In this document: one piece after another, positions 44,356 through 53,375 of the stretch
How positions within the stretch are numbered: the first letter of the stretch is position 1
How the letters are laid out: every line of letters starts with the position of its first letter
Source of the DNA: Candidatus Latescibacterota bacterium
Lineage (GTDB): Bacteria; JAAXHH01
Assembly: GCA_012270975.1 (NCBI GenBank)
Contig: JAAXHH010000121.1
Span: 160,279 to 224,278, forward strand
Direction: 5' to 3'
Length of the DNA: 64,000 nt
Position numbers and translations under genes: made by a program
The notes under the pieces: generated by a model
The model's database searches: none
Seen by the model: the letters and a program-made list of their open reading frames with translations, nothing else
Told to the model about the DNA's origin: nothing

Positions 44356-44589
44356 CTACTTGTAGGTTTCTTCGATGAAGGGCAGCAGGCCGACATGGCG
44401 GGCCCGCTTGACGGCCTTTGCCAGGCGCCGCTGGCATAACGCGCTGGCGCCGGAGATGCGGCTGGGCACGATCTTGCCCCGTTCGGTGACGAAACGCCGG
44501 AGCTGCTTCGGGTCCTTGTAGTCGATGTTCTTGATGCGGCCCGGTATGCGCTTCTGCTTCCTTCCCCTGGTCATCCTCGATTGGTTCAT
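44356..44589 (-). CDS. rpsR: 30S ribosomal protein S18
   Basis: 77 residues, standard length. [27 protein letters not shown] and [14 protein letters not shown] are S18 hallmarks. The ATG overlaps the rpsF stop by four bases; a second ATG five codons later is possible. S18 pairs with S6 on the platform of the small subunit, which matches the gene order S6-S18-L9. No ssb gene lies between rpsF and rpsR. Confidence 0.96.
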   Translation of the reverse strand: MNQSRMTRGRKQKRIPGRIKNIDYKDPKQLRRFVTERGKIVPSRISGASALCQRRLAKAVKRARHVGLLPFIEETYK

Positions 44590-44933
44590 GCTTCCGCTCC
44601 TGTGTCCTTTTCGGCCTGTTCCGCCTTTTCGTATACATGGGCCGGATGCTTCTTGACCCGCTTCGTCATGTGGCGGAGTACGCGATCGTTCAACTTGAAC
44701 GACCGGTCCAGCACGTCGACCAGGTCCGGTTCGCCATCGAAACGGATCAGCGTGTAGAATCCCTGGTGGGCATCGTTGATCTCGTAGCTGAGTTTCCGGC
44801 TTCCCCAGCGTTCCGTGTCGACGACCTCGCCCTGGTTCGACGTAATGAGCCCCTCGATGGCGGAGATCTCTTCCTCGAGCGGCGCTTCTTCGAGCTTGGA
44901 ATTGAGAATCACTACTGTTTCATAGGACCGCAC
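44586..44933 (-). CDS. rpsF: 30S ribosomal protein S6
   Basis: 115 residues from the GTG at 44931-44933. An ATG two codons upstream lies almost against the AGGAGG, whereas the GTG is at 8 bases, and VRSYE then fits the MRxYE start of S6. Other motifs: [31 protein letters not shown]. The C-terminal tail is charged ([14 protein letters not shown]). Confidence 0.94.
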   Translation of the reverse strand: MRSYETVVILNSKLEEAPLEEEISAIEGLITSNQGEVVDTERWGSRKLSYEINDAHQGFYTLIRFDGEPDLVDVLDRSFKLNDRVLRHMTKRVKKHPAHVYEKAEQAEKDTGAEA

Positions 44934-44979
44934 GTGCATTCCTCCTGGTTGTATGCGGGTTCTTTCGGCCGGACTGCCT

Positions 44980-45555
44980 TCATTCCGTGAACGACGGACC
45001 GTTATACCTGCTCGCGGCCTCGTCGCACCCGTCGCTTACGAACAGCTCCAGCTGGTCGCAGGCACGGTCGAGGACGATGGGCAGATCCGTTGTCTCTTCT
45101 TCAGTGAACTCCTCCAGCACGTAATCGATGAGCGTATCCGCGTCCCGGGGAAGGTCGACTCCGATGCGCAGGCGGGCGAATTCCTCCGTTCCCAGCGCGC
45201 CGATAATGGATTCCAGTCCCCGGTGGCCGCCATGACTGCCCTTCGCCCTGAATCGCAGCGTACCGAAGGGCAGGTTAACGTCATCGCAGACGACCACGAC
45301 GCGATCGACGTCGAGTTCGTAATGTCCCACCGCCTCACGAACCGCGTAACCGCTGCGGTTCATGAAGGTCACCGGCTTTACCAGCGCCACGGGCAGGCCC
45401 GCGATCGTTGCAACGACGCCGTGAAACCCTTCGCCTGCCGGGGCAAGTTCGAGGTCGAGGCGCCGAAGCCAGGTGTCGATCACGCCGAAGCCAGTGTTGT
45501 GGCGTGTGCCCGCGTACCGCGCGCCCGGGTTGCCGAGGCCGATGAAGGCATGCAT
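44980..45555 (-). CDS. pth: Peptidyl-tRNA hydrolase
   Basis: 191 residues from the ATG at 45553-45555 (MHAFIGLGNPG), preceded by GAAGG. A start 20 codons upstream has no good ribosome-binding site and would add a polar tail. The catalytic His is in YAGTRHNTGFGVID (about residue 20), with VTFMNRSGYAVRE and VVCDDVNLPFGTLRFRAKGSHGGHRGLESII also typical. It releases peptidyl-tRNAs that drop off ribosomes. Confidence 0.95.
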   Translation of the reverse strand: MHAFIGLGNPGARYAGTRHNTGFGVIDTWLRRLDLELAPAGEGFHGVVATIAGLPVALVKPVTFMNRSGYAVREAVGHYELDVDRVVVVCDDVNLPFGTLRFRAKGSHGGHRGLESIIGALGTEEFARLRIGVDLPRDADTLIDYVLEEFTEEETTDLPIVLDRACDQLELFVSDGCDEAASRYNGPSFTE

Positions 45556-45627
45556 GGACGAACCTTCAGGCCGCTCTTCGGGCTGCTTGGACCCGGAATC
45601 GGCATGCTGACACATATCCAGGCTGCC

Positions 45628-46299
45628 TTAGTCTTCGTCCCCGTCTTCGCTCCCGTCCTCTTCCTCGCCATCTTCCCGGGCCTGGCCGATGATTTCCGGC
45701 TCCTCCTGCTCCAGGTCGACTTCCTCTTCCTCCGGCTCCTCGGCCATCGGCGTGAGCACGGACACCACGGCGACCTCTCCATCGGTCTCTATTTCGACAT
45801 TTTCGAAGGAAAGATCGCTGACGTGGATCGTTTCGCCCATGCTCAGGTTGGCGATGTCCACTTCCAGATGTTCGGGAATCTCGGAAGCGACGCAGCTTAT
45901 TTCAATCACCCGCAGGGACTGATCCAGTACCCCGCCGTCCCGCGTCACGCCGATCGGTTCGCCGATCATCACGAGCGAAACCTCCGTGGTGATCGTATCG
46001 CTCATCCTGATCTGCTGGAAATCGGCGTGCAGCAACTGGTTTCTCAGGTAGTCCCGCTGTATGTCCCGCAGGAGGGCCTTCTTATCCTCCATGCCTTCGA
46101 TTTCCAGGTTGATGACGACGCTTTCACCCCTGGTTTTCCTCAGGAATCCCTCGAATTCGCGGTAGTCGAAGACCAGCGGGGTCGAAGCTTCTCCGCTGCC
46201 GTAGACCACGGCGGGCAGACTGCCGTCGCGCCGAAGCGTCTTGGCGACCTGCTTTCCGGTGTCCGTCCGTTGACGGGCTTTCAGCGATACCTGGTTCAT
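45628..46299 (-). CDS. rplY: 50S ribosomal protein L25/general stress protein Ctc
   Basis: 223 residues, the long TL5/Ctc form: N-terminal 5S-rRNA-binding domain (LKARQRTDTGKQVAKTLRRDGSLPAVVYG, then RNQLLHADFQQIRM) plus a C-terminal beta domain and an acidic tail (EEPEEEEVDLEQEEPE). AGGAG precedes the ATG. It lies between prs and pth in the common prs-ctc-pth order. Confidence 0.94.
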   Translation of the reverse strand: MNQVSLKARQRTDTGKQVAKTLRRDGSLPAVVYGSGEASTPLVFDYREFEGFLRKTRGESVVINLEIEGMEDKKALLRDIQRDYLRNQLLHADFQQIRMSDTITTEVSLVMIGEPIGVTRDGGVLDQSLRVIEISCVASEIPEHLEVDIANLSMGETIHVSDLSFENVEIETDGEVAVVSVLTPMAEEPEEEEVDLEQEEPEIIGQAREDGEEEDGSEDGDED

Positions 46300-46392
46300 T
46301 ACCTTCTCCTGTGCAATTCCTGGTGTTCAGTGGCTGTCCGGCGCCGGTTTCGTTCCGTGCCCTCGGCACTGGCATGATGCCCGATGATCCGT

Positions 46393-47346
46393 TCAGGTCT
46401 GATCCGACGATTCGAAGAGCGAACTGACGGATTTCTCTTCGTGTATGCGCTTGATCGCCTCGCCGAACAGGGAGGCCACGGAAAGCTGCTCCAGTTTGTT
46501 GCTCTGCTTGTCCTCGCTCAGGCGTATCGTGTCCGAGACGATCAGGCAGTCCAGTACGGAATCCTCCACCTTCTGCATGGCGTCACCGGAAAGCAACGCG
46601 TGGGTACAGGCCGCGTAAATGGTATCCGCGCCGTTTTTCTTCAGGGCCGCGGCCGCTCCGGTCAGGCTCCCCCCGGTGTCGATCATGTCATCGCGGATGA
46701 TTACGTTCTTTCCTTCCACTTCGCCGATCACGTTGACGACCTCGGAGACGTTCGGCCTCGGACGCCGCTTGTCCACGAGGGCCAGGGGGCAGTTCAGCCG
46801 CCTGCCGTAGGACCGGGCCATGGCCATGCCTCCCGCGTCCGGGGAAGCGATCACGAGATCCTCTGACGTCCCCAGTTCCCTGAGGCGGCGCGTAAACACC
46901 GGCGCGGAATACAGGTGGTCCAGGGGGATGTCGAAGAATCCCTGGATCTGGGGCGCGTGCAGGTCCATCGTCAGTACGCGGTCCGCTCCGGCCGCGGCGA
47001 TCAGGTTCGCGACGACCTTGGCCGAAATGGGCACCCGGGGGCCTGCCTTGCGGTCCTGGCGGGCATAGCCGTAATAGGGGATCACCGCGGTGGCCCTGCG
47101 CGCCGAAGCCCGTTTGGCCGCGTCCAGCAGCAACAGCAACTCGAGGAGGTTCTCCGCCGGCGAATTGGTCGACTGGACCACGAACACATCGGTCCCGCGG
47201 ATGTCCTCGTTGATGTGTATCCGGATCTCTTCGTCGCTGAAACGCGAAACGGCGGCGTTGCCCAGGGATACGCCGAGATATTCGCAGATGTCTTGTGCAA
47301 GCGGTGCGTTTGAATTTCCACTCAGAATCTTCAAACCGACCGCCAT
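46393..47346 (-). CDS. prs: Ribose-phosphate pyrophosphokinase
   Basis: 317 residues. Class I PRPP synthase motifs: FSDEEIRIHINEDIRGTDVFVVQST, ATAVIPYYGYARQDRKAG (ATP site), TMDLHAPQIQGFFDIPLDHL, and the PRPP loop VIIRDDMIDTGGSLTGAA. It makes PRPP for purines, pyrimidines, His, Trp and NAD, the substrate also used by PyrR upstream in the window. Gene order ispE-prs-rplY is usual. Confidence 0.97.
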   Translation of the reverse strand: MAVGLKILSGNSNAPLAQDICEYLGVSLGNAAVSRFSDEEIRIHINEDIRGTDVFVVQSTNSPAENLLELLLLLDAAKRASARRATAVIPYYGYARQDRKAGPRVPISAKVVANLIAAAGADRVLTMDLHAPQIQGFFDIPLDHLYSAPVFTRRLRELGTSEDLVIASPDAGGMAMARSYGRRLNCPLALVDKRRPRPNVSEVVNVIGEVEGKNVIIRDDMIDTGGSLTGAAAALKKNGADTIYAACTHALLSGDAMQKVEDSVLDCLIVSDTIRLSEDKQSNKLEQLSVASLFGEAIKRIHEEKSVSSLFESSDQT

Positions 47347-47372
47347 GCGCCGTCCTCCCTCCTGCCGCTCGA

Positions 47373-48248
47373 TCAGACCCCGGCTTCCCGCCGGGATTTC
47401 GAGGAGACCGCGAAGATCCGCCAGGACGGTTCGACCCGTTCCCGCAGATCGTCCGCTATCCGTTCCGCCACTGCCCGGCCGGGGGCCAGTCCGAAAACCG
47501 CCGGACCGCTGCCGGACATCAATATTCCTTTCAGTCCGGCGTCCGTCAGCAGGACCCTGGCCATGTCGATTTCAGGGTATGCCGCCCGCACCGCCGGTTC
47601 CAGGTCGTTATGCAGGCAGGACGCCAGTCTGTCCACCTCTCCAGCCTGCACGACAGAAGAAACTAAGTTAATACAGGACCCGTCTTTTGTCAATTCCAAT
47701 TTCGATCGGCCATAGGCCCATCCGGCCGTGACCGCGAGGGGCGGGCAGACCAGTACGTAGTGGCGCGATCCGGCCGCATCCAGCCAGGCGACCTTCTCCC
47801 CCCGTCCGGACGCCACCGCCACGCCTCCGTAGAGACAGAACGGCACGTCGGATCCCAGCTCCGCGGCGAGGTCCATCAGCTCTTCCTCCCGCAACCCCAG
47901 CGACCAGAGGGCGTTGAGCCCGTGCAGCGTCATGGCCGCGTTGCCGCTCCCGCCGGCGAGACCGGCCGCCACCGGTATGCGCTTCTCGATGTGGATGCGC
48001 ACGCCCCGGTCGCCGAGTCCGCAGCGGTCCCGAACGAGATCGGCCGCCCTGTGGGCCAGGTTGCGCTCGTCCGTCGGCACGGCCGGGTCGGAGCACGTGA
48101 CGATCGTTCCCTTCTCCTGTCCGGAAACCGCCACGTCATCGGCCAGGTCCACGGTCTCCATCAGCGTGACGATCTCGTGGTAGCCGTCGGGCCGCTTGCC
48201 GAGCAGGTGGATACTCAGGTTGATCTTGGCAAAGGAACGAAGGATCAT
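47373..48248 (-). CDS. ispE: 4-diphosphocytidyl-2-C-methyl-D-erythritol kinase
   Basis: 291 residues from the ATG at 48246-48248, which overlaps the gmhA stop (ATGA). GHMP-kinase motifs: AKINLSIHLLGKRPDGYHEIVT (substrate site), IPVAAGLAGGSGNAAMTLHGLN (ATP loop) and the C-terminal KGILMSGSGPAVFGL. It phosphorylates CDP-methylerythritol in the non-mevalonate isoprenoid pathway, so this organism uses the MEP route. The phosphate loop reads GGSGN instead of GGSSD/N. Confidence 0.95.
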   Translation of the reverse strand: MILRSFAKINLSIHLLGKRPDGYHEIVTLMETVDLADDVAVSGQEKGTIVTCSDPAVPTDERNLAHRAADLVRDRCGLGDRGVRIHIEKRIPVAAGLAGGSGNAAMTLHGLNALWSLGLREEELMDLAAELGSDVPFCLYGGVAVASGRGEKVAWLDAAGSRHYVLVCPPLAVTAGWAYGRSKLELTKDGSCINLVSSVVQAGEVDRLASCLHNDLEPAVRAAYPEIDMARVLLTDAGLKGILMSGSGPAVFGLAPGRAVAERIADDLRERVEPSWRIFAVSSKSRREAGV

Positions 48249-48811
48249 TTGCCGTTCGCTACGCGGGCCGTGGTCTGCGTGATGATGATGTGGACGATGA
48301 TCATGTGCATATTTTCCGCCATGCCGTAGTCGTCCACGGGGACGTGGACCGAGTGATCGGCCATTTCCTTCAGCTTCCCGCCGGAGAACCCTGTCATCGC
48401 GGCCGTGACCATCCCGGCCGAACGGGCGTATCCGAAGGCGCGGACCACGTTGGGGCTGTTCCCCGACGCGCTGATGCCGATGACCACGTCGCCCGGTTCG
48501 CCGAGATTGCGCAACTGCTGCTCGAAAACCAGGTCGTAGCCGAAGTCGTTGGCCCACGCCGTCACGTAGGGCAGGTTGTCGGTGAGGCTGTTGACCCGGA
48601 ACCGGGGCTGATCCTCCGCACCGCGCAGCGTGCCCTTGCCCAGGTCCACGGCGAAGTGGGAAGCCGTGGCAGCGCTGCCGCCGTTGCCGATGACGAAGAT
48701 CCCCCGCCCGTTCTTCCGCGCGTCCATCAGGAGGTCGACGAGCGCTTGCACTTCGCCGGGTTCGATAAGGCCGCAGACTTCACGCGTCCAATCGAGGTAT
48801 TCGCGGATCAT
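48245..48811 (-). CDS. gmhA: D-sedoheptulose 7-phosphate isomerase (GmhA-like SIS protein)
   Basis: 188 residues with a SIS fold. IGNGGSAATASHFAVDLGKG and VIGISASGNSPNVVRAFGYAR bind the phosphate; AENMHMIIVHIIITQTT carries the late conserved His/Glu block. It starts the ADP-heptose pathway for LPS inner core. The next upstream gene is the heptose kinase hddA, consistent with the GDP- or ADP-D-glycero-D-manno-heptose route. The first 20 bases of the gene, including the start codon, are duplicated just upstream. Confidence 0.93.
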   Translation of the reverse strand: MIREYLDWTREVCGLIEPGEVQALVDLLMDARKNGRGIFVIGNGGSAATASHFAVDLGKGTLRGAEDQPRFRVNSLTDNLPYVTAWANDFGYDLVFEQQLRNLGEPGDVVIGISASGNSPNVVRAFGYARSAGMVTAAMTGFSGGKLKEMADHSVHVPVDDYGMAENMHMIIVHIIITQTTARVANGK

Positions 48812-48849
48812 CAGACCTCCAATATTCGGTCGAGGTATTCGCGGATCAT
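48792..48849 (-). repeat. 20-bp duplication of the gmhA start and 12-codon leader frame
   Basis: The 20 bases TCGAGGTATTCGCGGATCAT (plus strand) occur at 48792-48811 and again at 48830-48849. On the minus strand the upstream copy gives ATG plus MIREYLDRILEV and a TGA (48811-48849) that overlaps the gmhA ATG as TGATG. The leader could couple gmhA translation to the upstream hddA reading, or be a relic of duplication. Confidence 0.7.
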
Positions 48850-48857
48850 TCCAATCC

Positions 48858-49832
48858 CTACCTCCGCATGTTGAAGATCACCCTGGTGCCGTCCCGCTCC
48901 AGGTTGAAAGGCAGTTCCCTGTAGTCGGAAAGCGCTTCGCGGACCCGAGGCTGGGACGGTTCAGGACAGAACAGGAGCAGGAAACCGCCGCCGCCCGCGC
49001 CGCATACCTTGCCCCCCGCCGCGCCGGCGTCCCTGGCCTTACTGTACATGGAGTCGATCTCGGCGTTGCTCACCAGTCCGGACATCCGGTTCTTCCATGT
49101 CCACCCCCGGTCCAGCAGTTCGCCCATGCGGTCGATGCGTCCGGCGGTGAGGGCTTCCCGCGCGCTTTGCGCCACGGACTTGATTTCTTTCACCAGGGCG
49201 AACTTGGTGGCCATGTTCGCCTTCTGCTCGCGCAGTACGGTTTCCGCCTTGCGCGTCTTGTTGGTATAGAACAGCATCAGGCTGTCGCTCAGCCGTTCCG
49301 TATGGCCGTCCGCAAGACCGAGGCGTTCCACCTCCACGCCGCCGGGCCGGAATGTGAAACCCCGCAGTCCGCCGTAGGCCGCGATGTACTGGTCCTGCTT
49401 CCCGATGGGCTGGCCGCACCGGTCGATCTCGATCTCGCAGGCGTCCCGCGCCAGTTTCTCCGGCGGCTGCGGGTTGCCGCAGTAGGTATGCAGGGCATTC
49501 AGCAGGCCCACGGTGATACTGCTCGAGGATCCGAGGCCAGATCCCTCGGAGGGGATGTCCGTCAGCGTCGTGATCTCCACGCCCCGGGTCACGCCGGTGA
49601 GCCGCAGGGCCTCCCGGATCAGATCATGTTCGATCTCGTCGGGATGATCGACGGCCTCCCGCTTCGAATAGTTGATGTAGATCCGGTCGTCGAATCGTTC
49701 GTTGATGATGACGAAGATGTACTTGTCGATGGCCGCACTGACGACCAGGCCGTCTTCCCGCGCGTAGAAATCGGCGAAATCCGTGAGCCCGCCGGCAAAA
49801 CTGATGCGCAGGGGAGTCTGGGTAATGATCAT
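48858..49832 (-). CDS. hddA: D-glycero-D-manno-heptose 7-phosphate kinase-like GHMP kinase
   Basis: 324 residues from the ATG at 49830-49832 (ATGA overlap with the rfbD-like gene). PLRISFAGGLTDFADFY is the substrate motif of sugar-acid-type GHMP kinases; the ATP loop is SGLGSSSSITVGLLNALH, and the C-terminal GKVCGAGGGGFLLLF is motif 3. These match HddA-type kinases that phosphorylate heptose 7-phosphate at C1. GmhA follows, supporting the assignment. Confidence 0.88.
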   Translation of the reverse strand: MIITQTPLRISFAGGLTDFADFYAREDGLVVSAAIDKYIFVIINERFDDRIYINYSKREAVDHPDEIEHDLIREALRLTGVTRGVEITTLTDIPSEGSGLGSSSSITVGLLNALHTYCGNPQPPEKLARDACEIEIDRCGQPIGKQDQYIAAYGGLRGFTFRPGGVEVERLGLADGHTERLSDSLMLFYTNKTRKAETVLREQKANMATKFALVKEIKSVAQSAREALTAGRIDRMGELLDRGWTWKNRMSGLVSNAEIDSMYSKARDAGAAGGKVCGAGGGGFLLLFCPEPSQPRVREALSDYRELPFNLERDGTRVIFNMRR

Positions 49833-50728
49833 GGGTTCGTGCCAGCCATTCTGCCGGTGCCGCTTGCCGGACCTTCGCCGGCCCGTTGCGCCAGGTAGCC
49901 GTCCAGGGCGTCCTCCCAGGCGGGCATCTCCGCGATGCCCAGGGACCGGATCCGGCCGTTGTCCAGCACCGTGTACAGGGGCCGGGAAGCCGGCGCGCCG
50001 TACGCCTCGGTGGACGTGGGTTTCACCGCCGCGCCGATCCCCGTCTTCCGGTAGATAGTCCGCGCGAACTCGAAATAGGAGCACGCGCCCGCGCTGGTCA
50101 CATGGTACGTACCGTAGGCATCGGTTGTTACGAGATCCGCCAGGACCCGGGCCAGGTCCGCCGTCCCCGTGGGCGCCATCACCTGGTCGCTTACCACGAC
50201 CACCTCCCGCCGGTCCGTGCCCGCCCGGATCATGGCCTCGACGAAATTGTACCCTTTACCACCCTCGCCGGAACGGCCGAACAGGCCCGTGGTCCGTATG
50301 ATGAAATGGCGGTCCCAGGTCGACCGCACCAGGTATTCGCCGGATAGCTTGGCCGTGCCGTACACGTTCAGGGGCAGGGGCAGGTCATCTTCCGTGTACG
50401 GCCGGTCCGCCTTGCCGTCGAAGACGAAATTCGTGCTGATATGCACCAGTTTCGCCTCGTACATGCGGCAGGCCATGGCCAGGTGCCACGGACCGAAGGT
50501 ATTGACGGCAAAGGTCTTGTCGGGCTGGGACTCGCACTCGTCTACCCGATGGTACGCGGCAGTATTGATCACCGCGTCGGGCCGGCAGTCCTTCAACAGG
50601 CCGTATACCTGGTGTTTTTTTGTGACGTCGAGTTCGTCGCGGGTACAGGGAACGAGTTCGTGTTCCGGAAGAGAACGTTGCAAATCCGTACCCAGTTGTC
50701 CGCGAGCGCCGGTTATGAGAATGCGCAT
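49829..50728 (-). CDS. rfbD: dTDP-4-dehydrorhamnose reductase-like SDR
   Basis: 299 residues. N-terminal NAD(P) motif MRILITGARGQLG, catalytic Tyr-Lys as YGTAKLSGE (YxxxK, about residue 130), and VISTNFVFDGK-like HISTNFVFDGKADRPYTE. It resembles RfbD/RmlD, which makes dTDP-L-rhamnose; no rfbA/B/C is adjacent, so another deoxysugar or NDP-sugar reduction is possible. It lies 16 bases after alaS and leads into the heptose genes. Confidence 0.8.
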   Translation of the reverse strand: MRILITGARGQLGTDLQRSLPEHELVPCTRDELDVTKKHQVYGLLKDCRPDAVINTAAYHRVDECESQPDKTFAVNTFGPWHLAMACRMYEAKLVHISTNFVFDGKADRPYTEDDLPLPLNVYGTAKLSGEYLVRSTWDRHFIIRTTGLFGRSGEGGKGYNFVEAMIRAGTDRREVVVVSDQVMAPTGTADLARVLADLVTTDAYGTYHVTSAGACSYFEFARTIYRKTGIGAAVKPTSTEAYGAPASRPLYTVLDNGRIRSLGIAEMPAWEDALDGYLAQRAGEGPASGTGRMAGTNP

Positions 50729-50744
50729 TTGTTTTTTCGGCCAG

Positions 50745-53375
50745 TCATGCGCCCTGCAGGTGTTTCGCCACGATTCCGGGCGCCTGCGCCACGGCCTCGT
50801 CGATTCTGGACGCGTCCTTCCCACCCGCCTGCGCCATGTGGGCCTTCCCGCCGCCGCCGCCGCCAATGACCGCGGCCACGTCCCGTGCAAGCTTACCCGC
50901 GTGGAGGTTATTGCCCGAGATCGCTTGATCCGTGACGACGACGATACCGACGGGCCGTTGGTCCAGGCTGGCGAACAGCACGCCCACCGCCGCGCCGGGA
51001 AGACGCTCGCGCAACGTGTCTCCCATGGCGCGCAGCGTGTCCACGTCCGGACTGTCCACACGAGCCGCGGCCACGGAGACGCCGTCTGCGTCCACCACGC
51101 CACCGATCATGTCGTCGATCCAATTCCGCGCGGAATCCGTACTAAGCTCCCGGACGTGCCGTTCCAGTTCGCGGACCCGCGCGGTCAGATCACCGGCCCT
51201 TTTCACCAGTTCCTCCGGCTCGCTCTTGAGGGCCTCCGCGGCCCCCTCGACAAGTCCTTCGTCCCGCTTGACGGCTTCGTAGGCACCGACGCCGGTCAGG
51301 GCCTCCACCCGCCGCACGCCAGCGGCGATGCCCGATTCCCGGACCAGCCTGACCAGCCCGATCTCTCCCGTGGCCCCGAGGTGGGTGCCGCCGCACAACT
51401 CGAGGCTCACCTCGCCGATCCGCACCACGCGCACCCGGTCCTCGTACTTTTCCGTGAAAAGCGCCATGGCGCCATGGCGCCTCGCGTCTTCCAGGTCGGT
51501 TTCGAACGGTTCGACGCCGATGTTCTCCCAGACGAGCTCGTTGACCCTGCGTTCGATTGCATTCAGTTCATCGGGAGTGACGGCGCTGAAATGGGCGAAG
51601 TCGAATCGCAGCCGGTCGGGGCCTACGACGGAGCCCCGCTGTTCCACGCGTGCGCCCAGGGTCTCCCGCAGCACGGCGTGCAGGAGGTGGGTCGCCGTGT
51701 GGTTCCTCATGATGGACTGCCTGCGCGCTGCGTCGACGTGGGCGGAAACGGTCATGCCGGGCTTGAACTCGGTGGCGCTGTCCGGGTCGCAATGGTGGAT
51801 GATCGCGTCGCCGTCCCATGTCGTGTCCAGCACGGCGATCCGGTCGCCCGCTTCCGTCTCCAGCCAGCCGGCGTCGCCCACCTGTCCGCCGGACTCGGCG
51901 TAGAAAGGAGTTCGGTCGAGGATGACGAATTCACCTTCACAATTCACAACCTCTGTATGATCTATGGTTAGTGTATCATAGCCGAGGAATTCGGTGGGGT
52001 TTAGTACTTCAAGATTCGCTGCAGTTTTCGGTGTGCCGCCCGTAATCGTTGCCGACAACCCGACTTTCGACCTCTCCCGCTGCTCCTCCATTTCCGCTTC
52101 GAACCCGGCCAGGTCCACGGTCAGGCCCCGCTCATCCGCCATGAGTTGCGTCAGGTCCAGGGGGAAGCCGTAGGTATCGTACAGTTTGAAAGCCTCTTCT
52201 CCCCGGATCTCGCGACGTCCTTCCGCCTCCGCCTGGTCAACCATGCCCTCGAAGAGTTCAAGCCCGTGGTCCAGCGTGCGGCCGAAGGCCTCTTCCTCGG
52301 ACCTGACCACCTTCTCCACCTTTTCCTGCGCGGTGCGGAGTTCCGGGTAGGCCGCGCCCATCTCTTCGGTAAGCGTCGGCACCAACCGGTAGAGGAAAGG
52401 ATCGGACAGCCCGAGCGTACGGCCATACCGCGCCGCTCGGCGGAGGATCCGGCGCAAGACGTAGCCGCGTCCTTCATTGGAGGGCAGGGCGCCGTCGGAA
52501 ATGGCGAAAGCAAGAGCCCGGACGTGATCGGCGAGCACACGGTAGGCCACGGCCGTATCTCCCTCCGCGTAAGGCTGTTCCGACAGTTCACCGATGTGAT
52601 TCATCAATGGCTGGAATACGTCGATCTCGTAGTTCGAATCCACGCCCTGCAGGATGCTGAGCATGCGCTCGAAGCCCATGCCCGTGTCCACGTGGCGGGA
52701 CGGCAGAGGGGTCAGCGCGCCGTCGGTTCCCCGGTCGTACTGGATGAAGACCAGGTTCCAGATTTCCACGAATCTTGTGCAGTCCCTGTTGACTCCGCAG
52801 ACATGGTCCGGATCGTCTTTCCGATCGCACCTGCCCGGCCCCAGGTCGTAGTGGATCTCCGAGTTGGGACCGCATGGGCCGGTCTCGCCCATTTCCCAGA
52901 AGTTGTCCTTTTCGTCGAAACGGAGTATGCGGTCGGCGGGCACGCCGGTGTGCCGCTGCCAGAGCAGCTCGGCTTCGTCGTCCTCCCGGAATACGGTTGC
53001 CCAGAGCCGGTCCGCGGACAGGCTCCACTCTCTGGTCAGCAACTCCCAGGCCCAGGTTATGGCTTCCTCTTTGTAGTAGTCGCCGAAAGACCAGTTCCCC
53101 AGCATTTCGAAGAAGGTCTGGTGAATGGGCGATCGGCCCACGTCCTCCAGGTCGTTGTGCTTTCCGCCGGCCCGGATACACTTCTGGTGATCCACCGCGC
53201 GCACGTAGTCGCGGGTACTTCGTCCCAGGAAAACGTCCTTGAACTGGTTCATCCCCGCGTTGGTGAATAGCAGGGTCGGGTCGTCCCAGGGCACGACGCT
53301 GGCGCTCGGCACGACGGTGTGGTCACGGTCGGCGAAAAAACCCGTAAACGATCTGCGCAGTTCGGCTCCGGTCAA
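50745..53375 (-). CDS. alaS: Alanine-tRNA ligase
   Basis: 876 residues, the same as E. coli AlaS, from a TTG at 53373-53375 that overlaps the recX stop by four bases (TTGA). The aminoacylation domain begins LTGAELRRSFTGFFADRDHTVVPS; GRSPIHQTFFEMLGNWSFGDYYKEEAI and VHTGxGFER-like VDTGMGFERMLSILQG follow. The editing domain has HTATHLLHAVLRE and CGGTHLGATGEIG. C-terminal C-Ala domain with VIGGGGGGKAHMAQAGG. Charges tRNA-Ala; a tRNA-Ala gene is about 7 kb upstream. Confidence 0.96.
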   Translation of the reverse strand: MTGAELRRSFTGFFADRDHTVVPSASVVPWDDPTLLFTNAGMNQFKDVFLGRSTRDYVRAVDHQKCIRAGGKHNDLEDVGRSPIHQTFFEMLGNWSFGDYYKEEAITWAWELLTREWSLSADRLWATVFREDDEAELLWQRHTGVPADRILRFDEKDNFWEMGETGPCGPNSEIHYDLGPGRCDRKDDPDHVCGVNRDCTRFVEIWNLVFIQYDRGTDGALTPLPSRHVDTGMGFERMLSILQGVDSNYEIDVFQPLMNHIGELSEQPYAEGDTAVAYRVLADHVRALAFAISDGALPSNEGRGYVLRRILRRAARYGRTLGLSDPFLYRLVPTLTEEMGAAYPELRTAQEKVEKVVRSEEEAFGRTLDHGLELFEGMVDQAEAEGRREIRGEEAFKLYDTYGFPLDLTQLMADERGLTVDLAGFEAEMEEQRERSKVGLSATITGGTPKTAANLEVLNPTEFLGYDTLTIDHTEVVNCEGEFVILDRTPFYAESGGQVGDAGWLETEAGDRIAVLDTTWDGDAIIHHCDPDSATEFKPGMTVSAHVDAARRQSIMRNHTATHLLHAVLRETLGARVEQRGSVVGPDRLRFDFAHFSAVTPDELNAIERRVNELVWENIGVEPFETDLEDARRHGAMALFTEKYEDRVRVVRIGEVSLELCGGTHLGATGEIGLVRLVRESGIAAGVRRVEALTGVGAYEAVKRDEGLVEGAAEALKSEPEELVKRAGDLTARVRELERHVRELSTDSARNWIDDMIGGVVDADGVSVAAARVDSPDVDTLRAMGDTLRERLPGAAVGVLFASLDQRPVGIVVVTDQAISGNNLHAGKLARDVAAVIGGGGGGKAHMAQAGGKDASRIDEAVAQAPGIVAKHLQGA

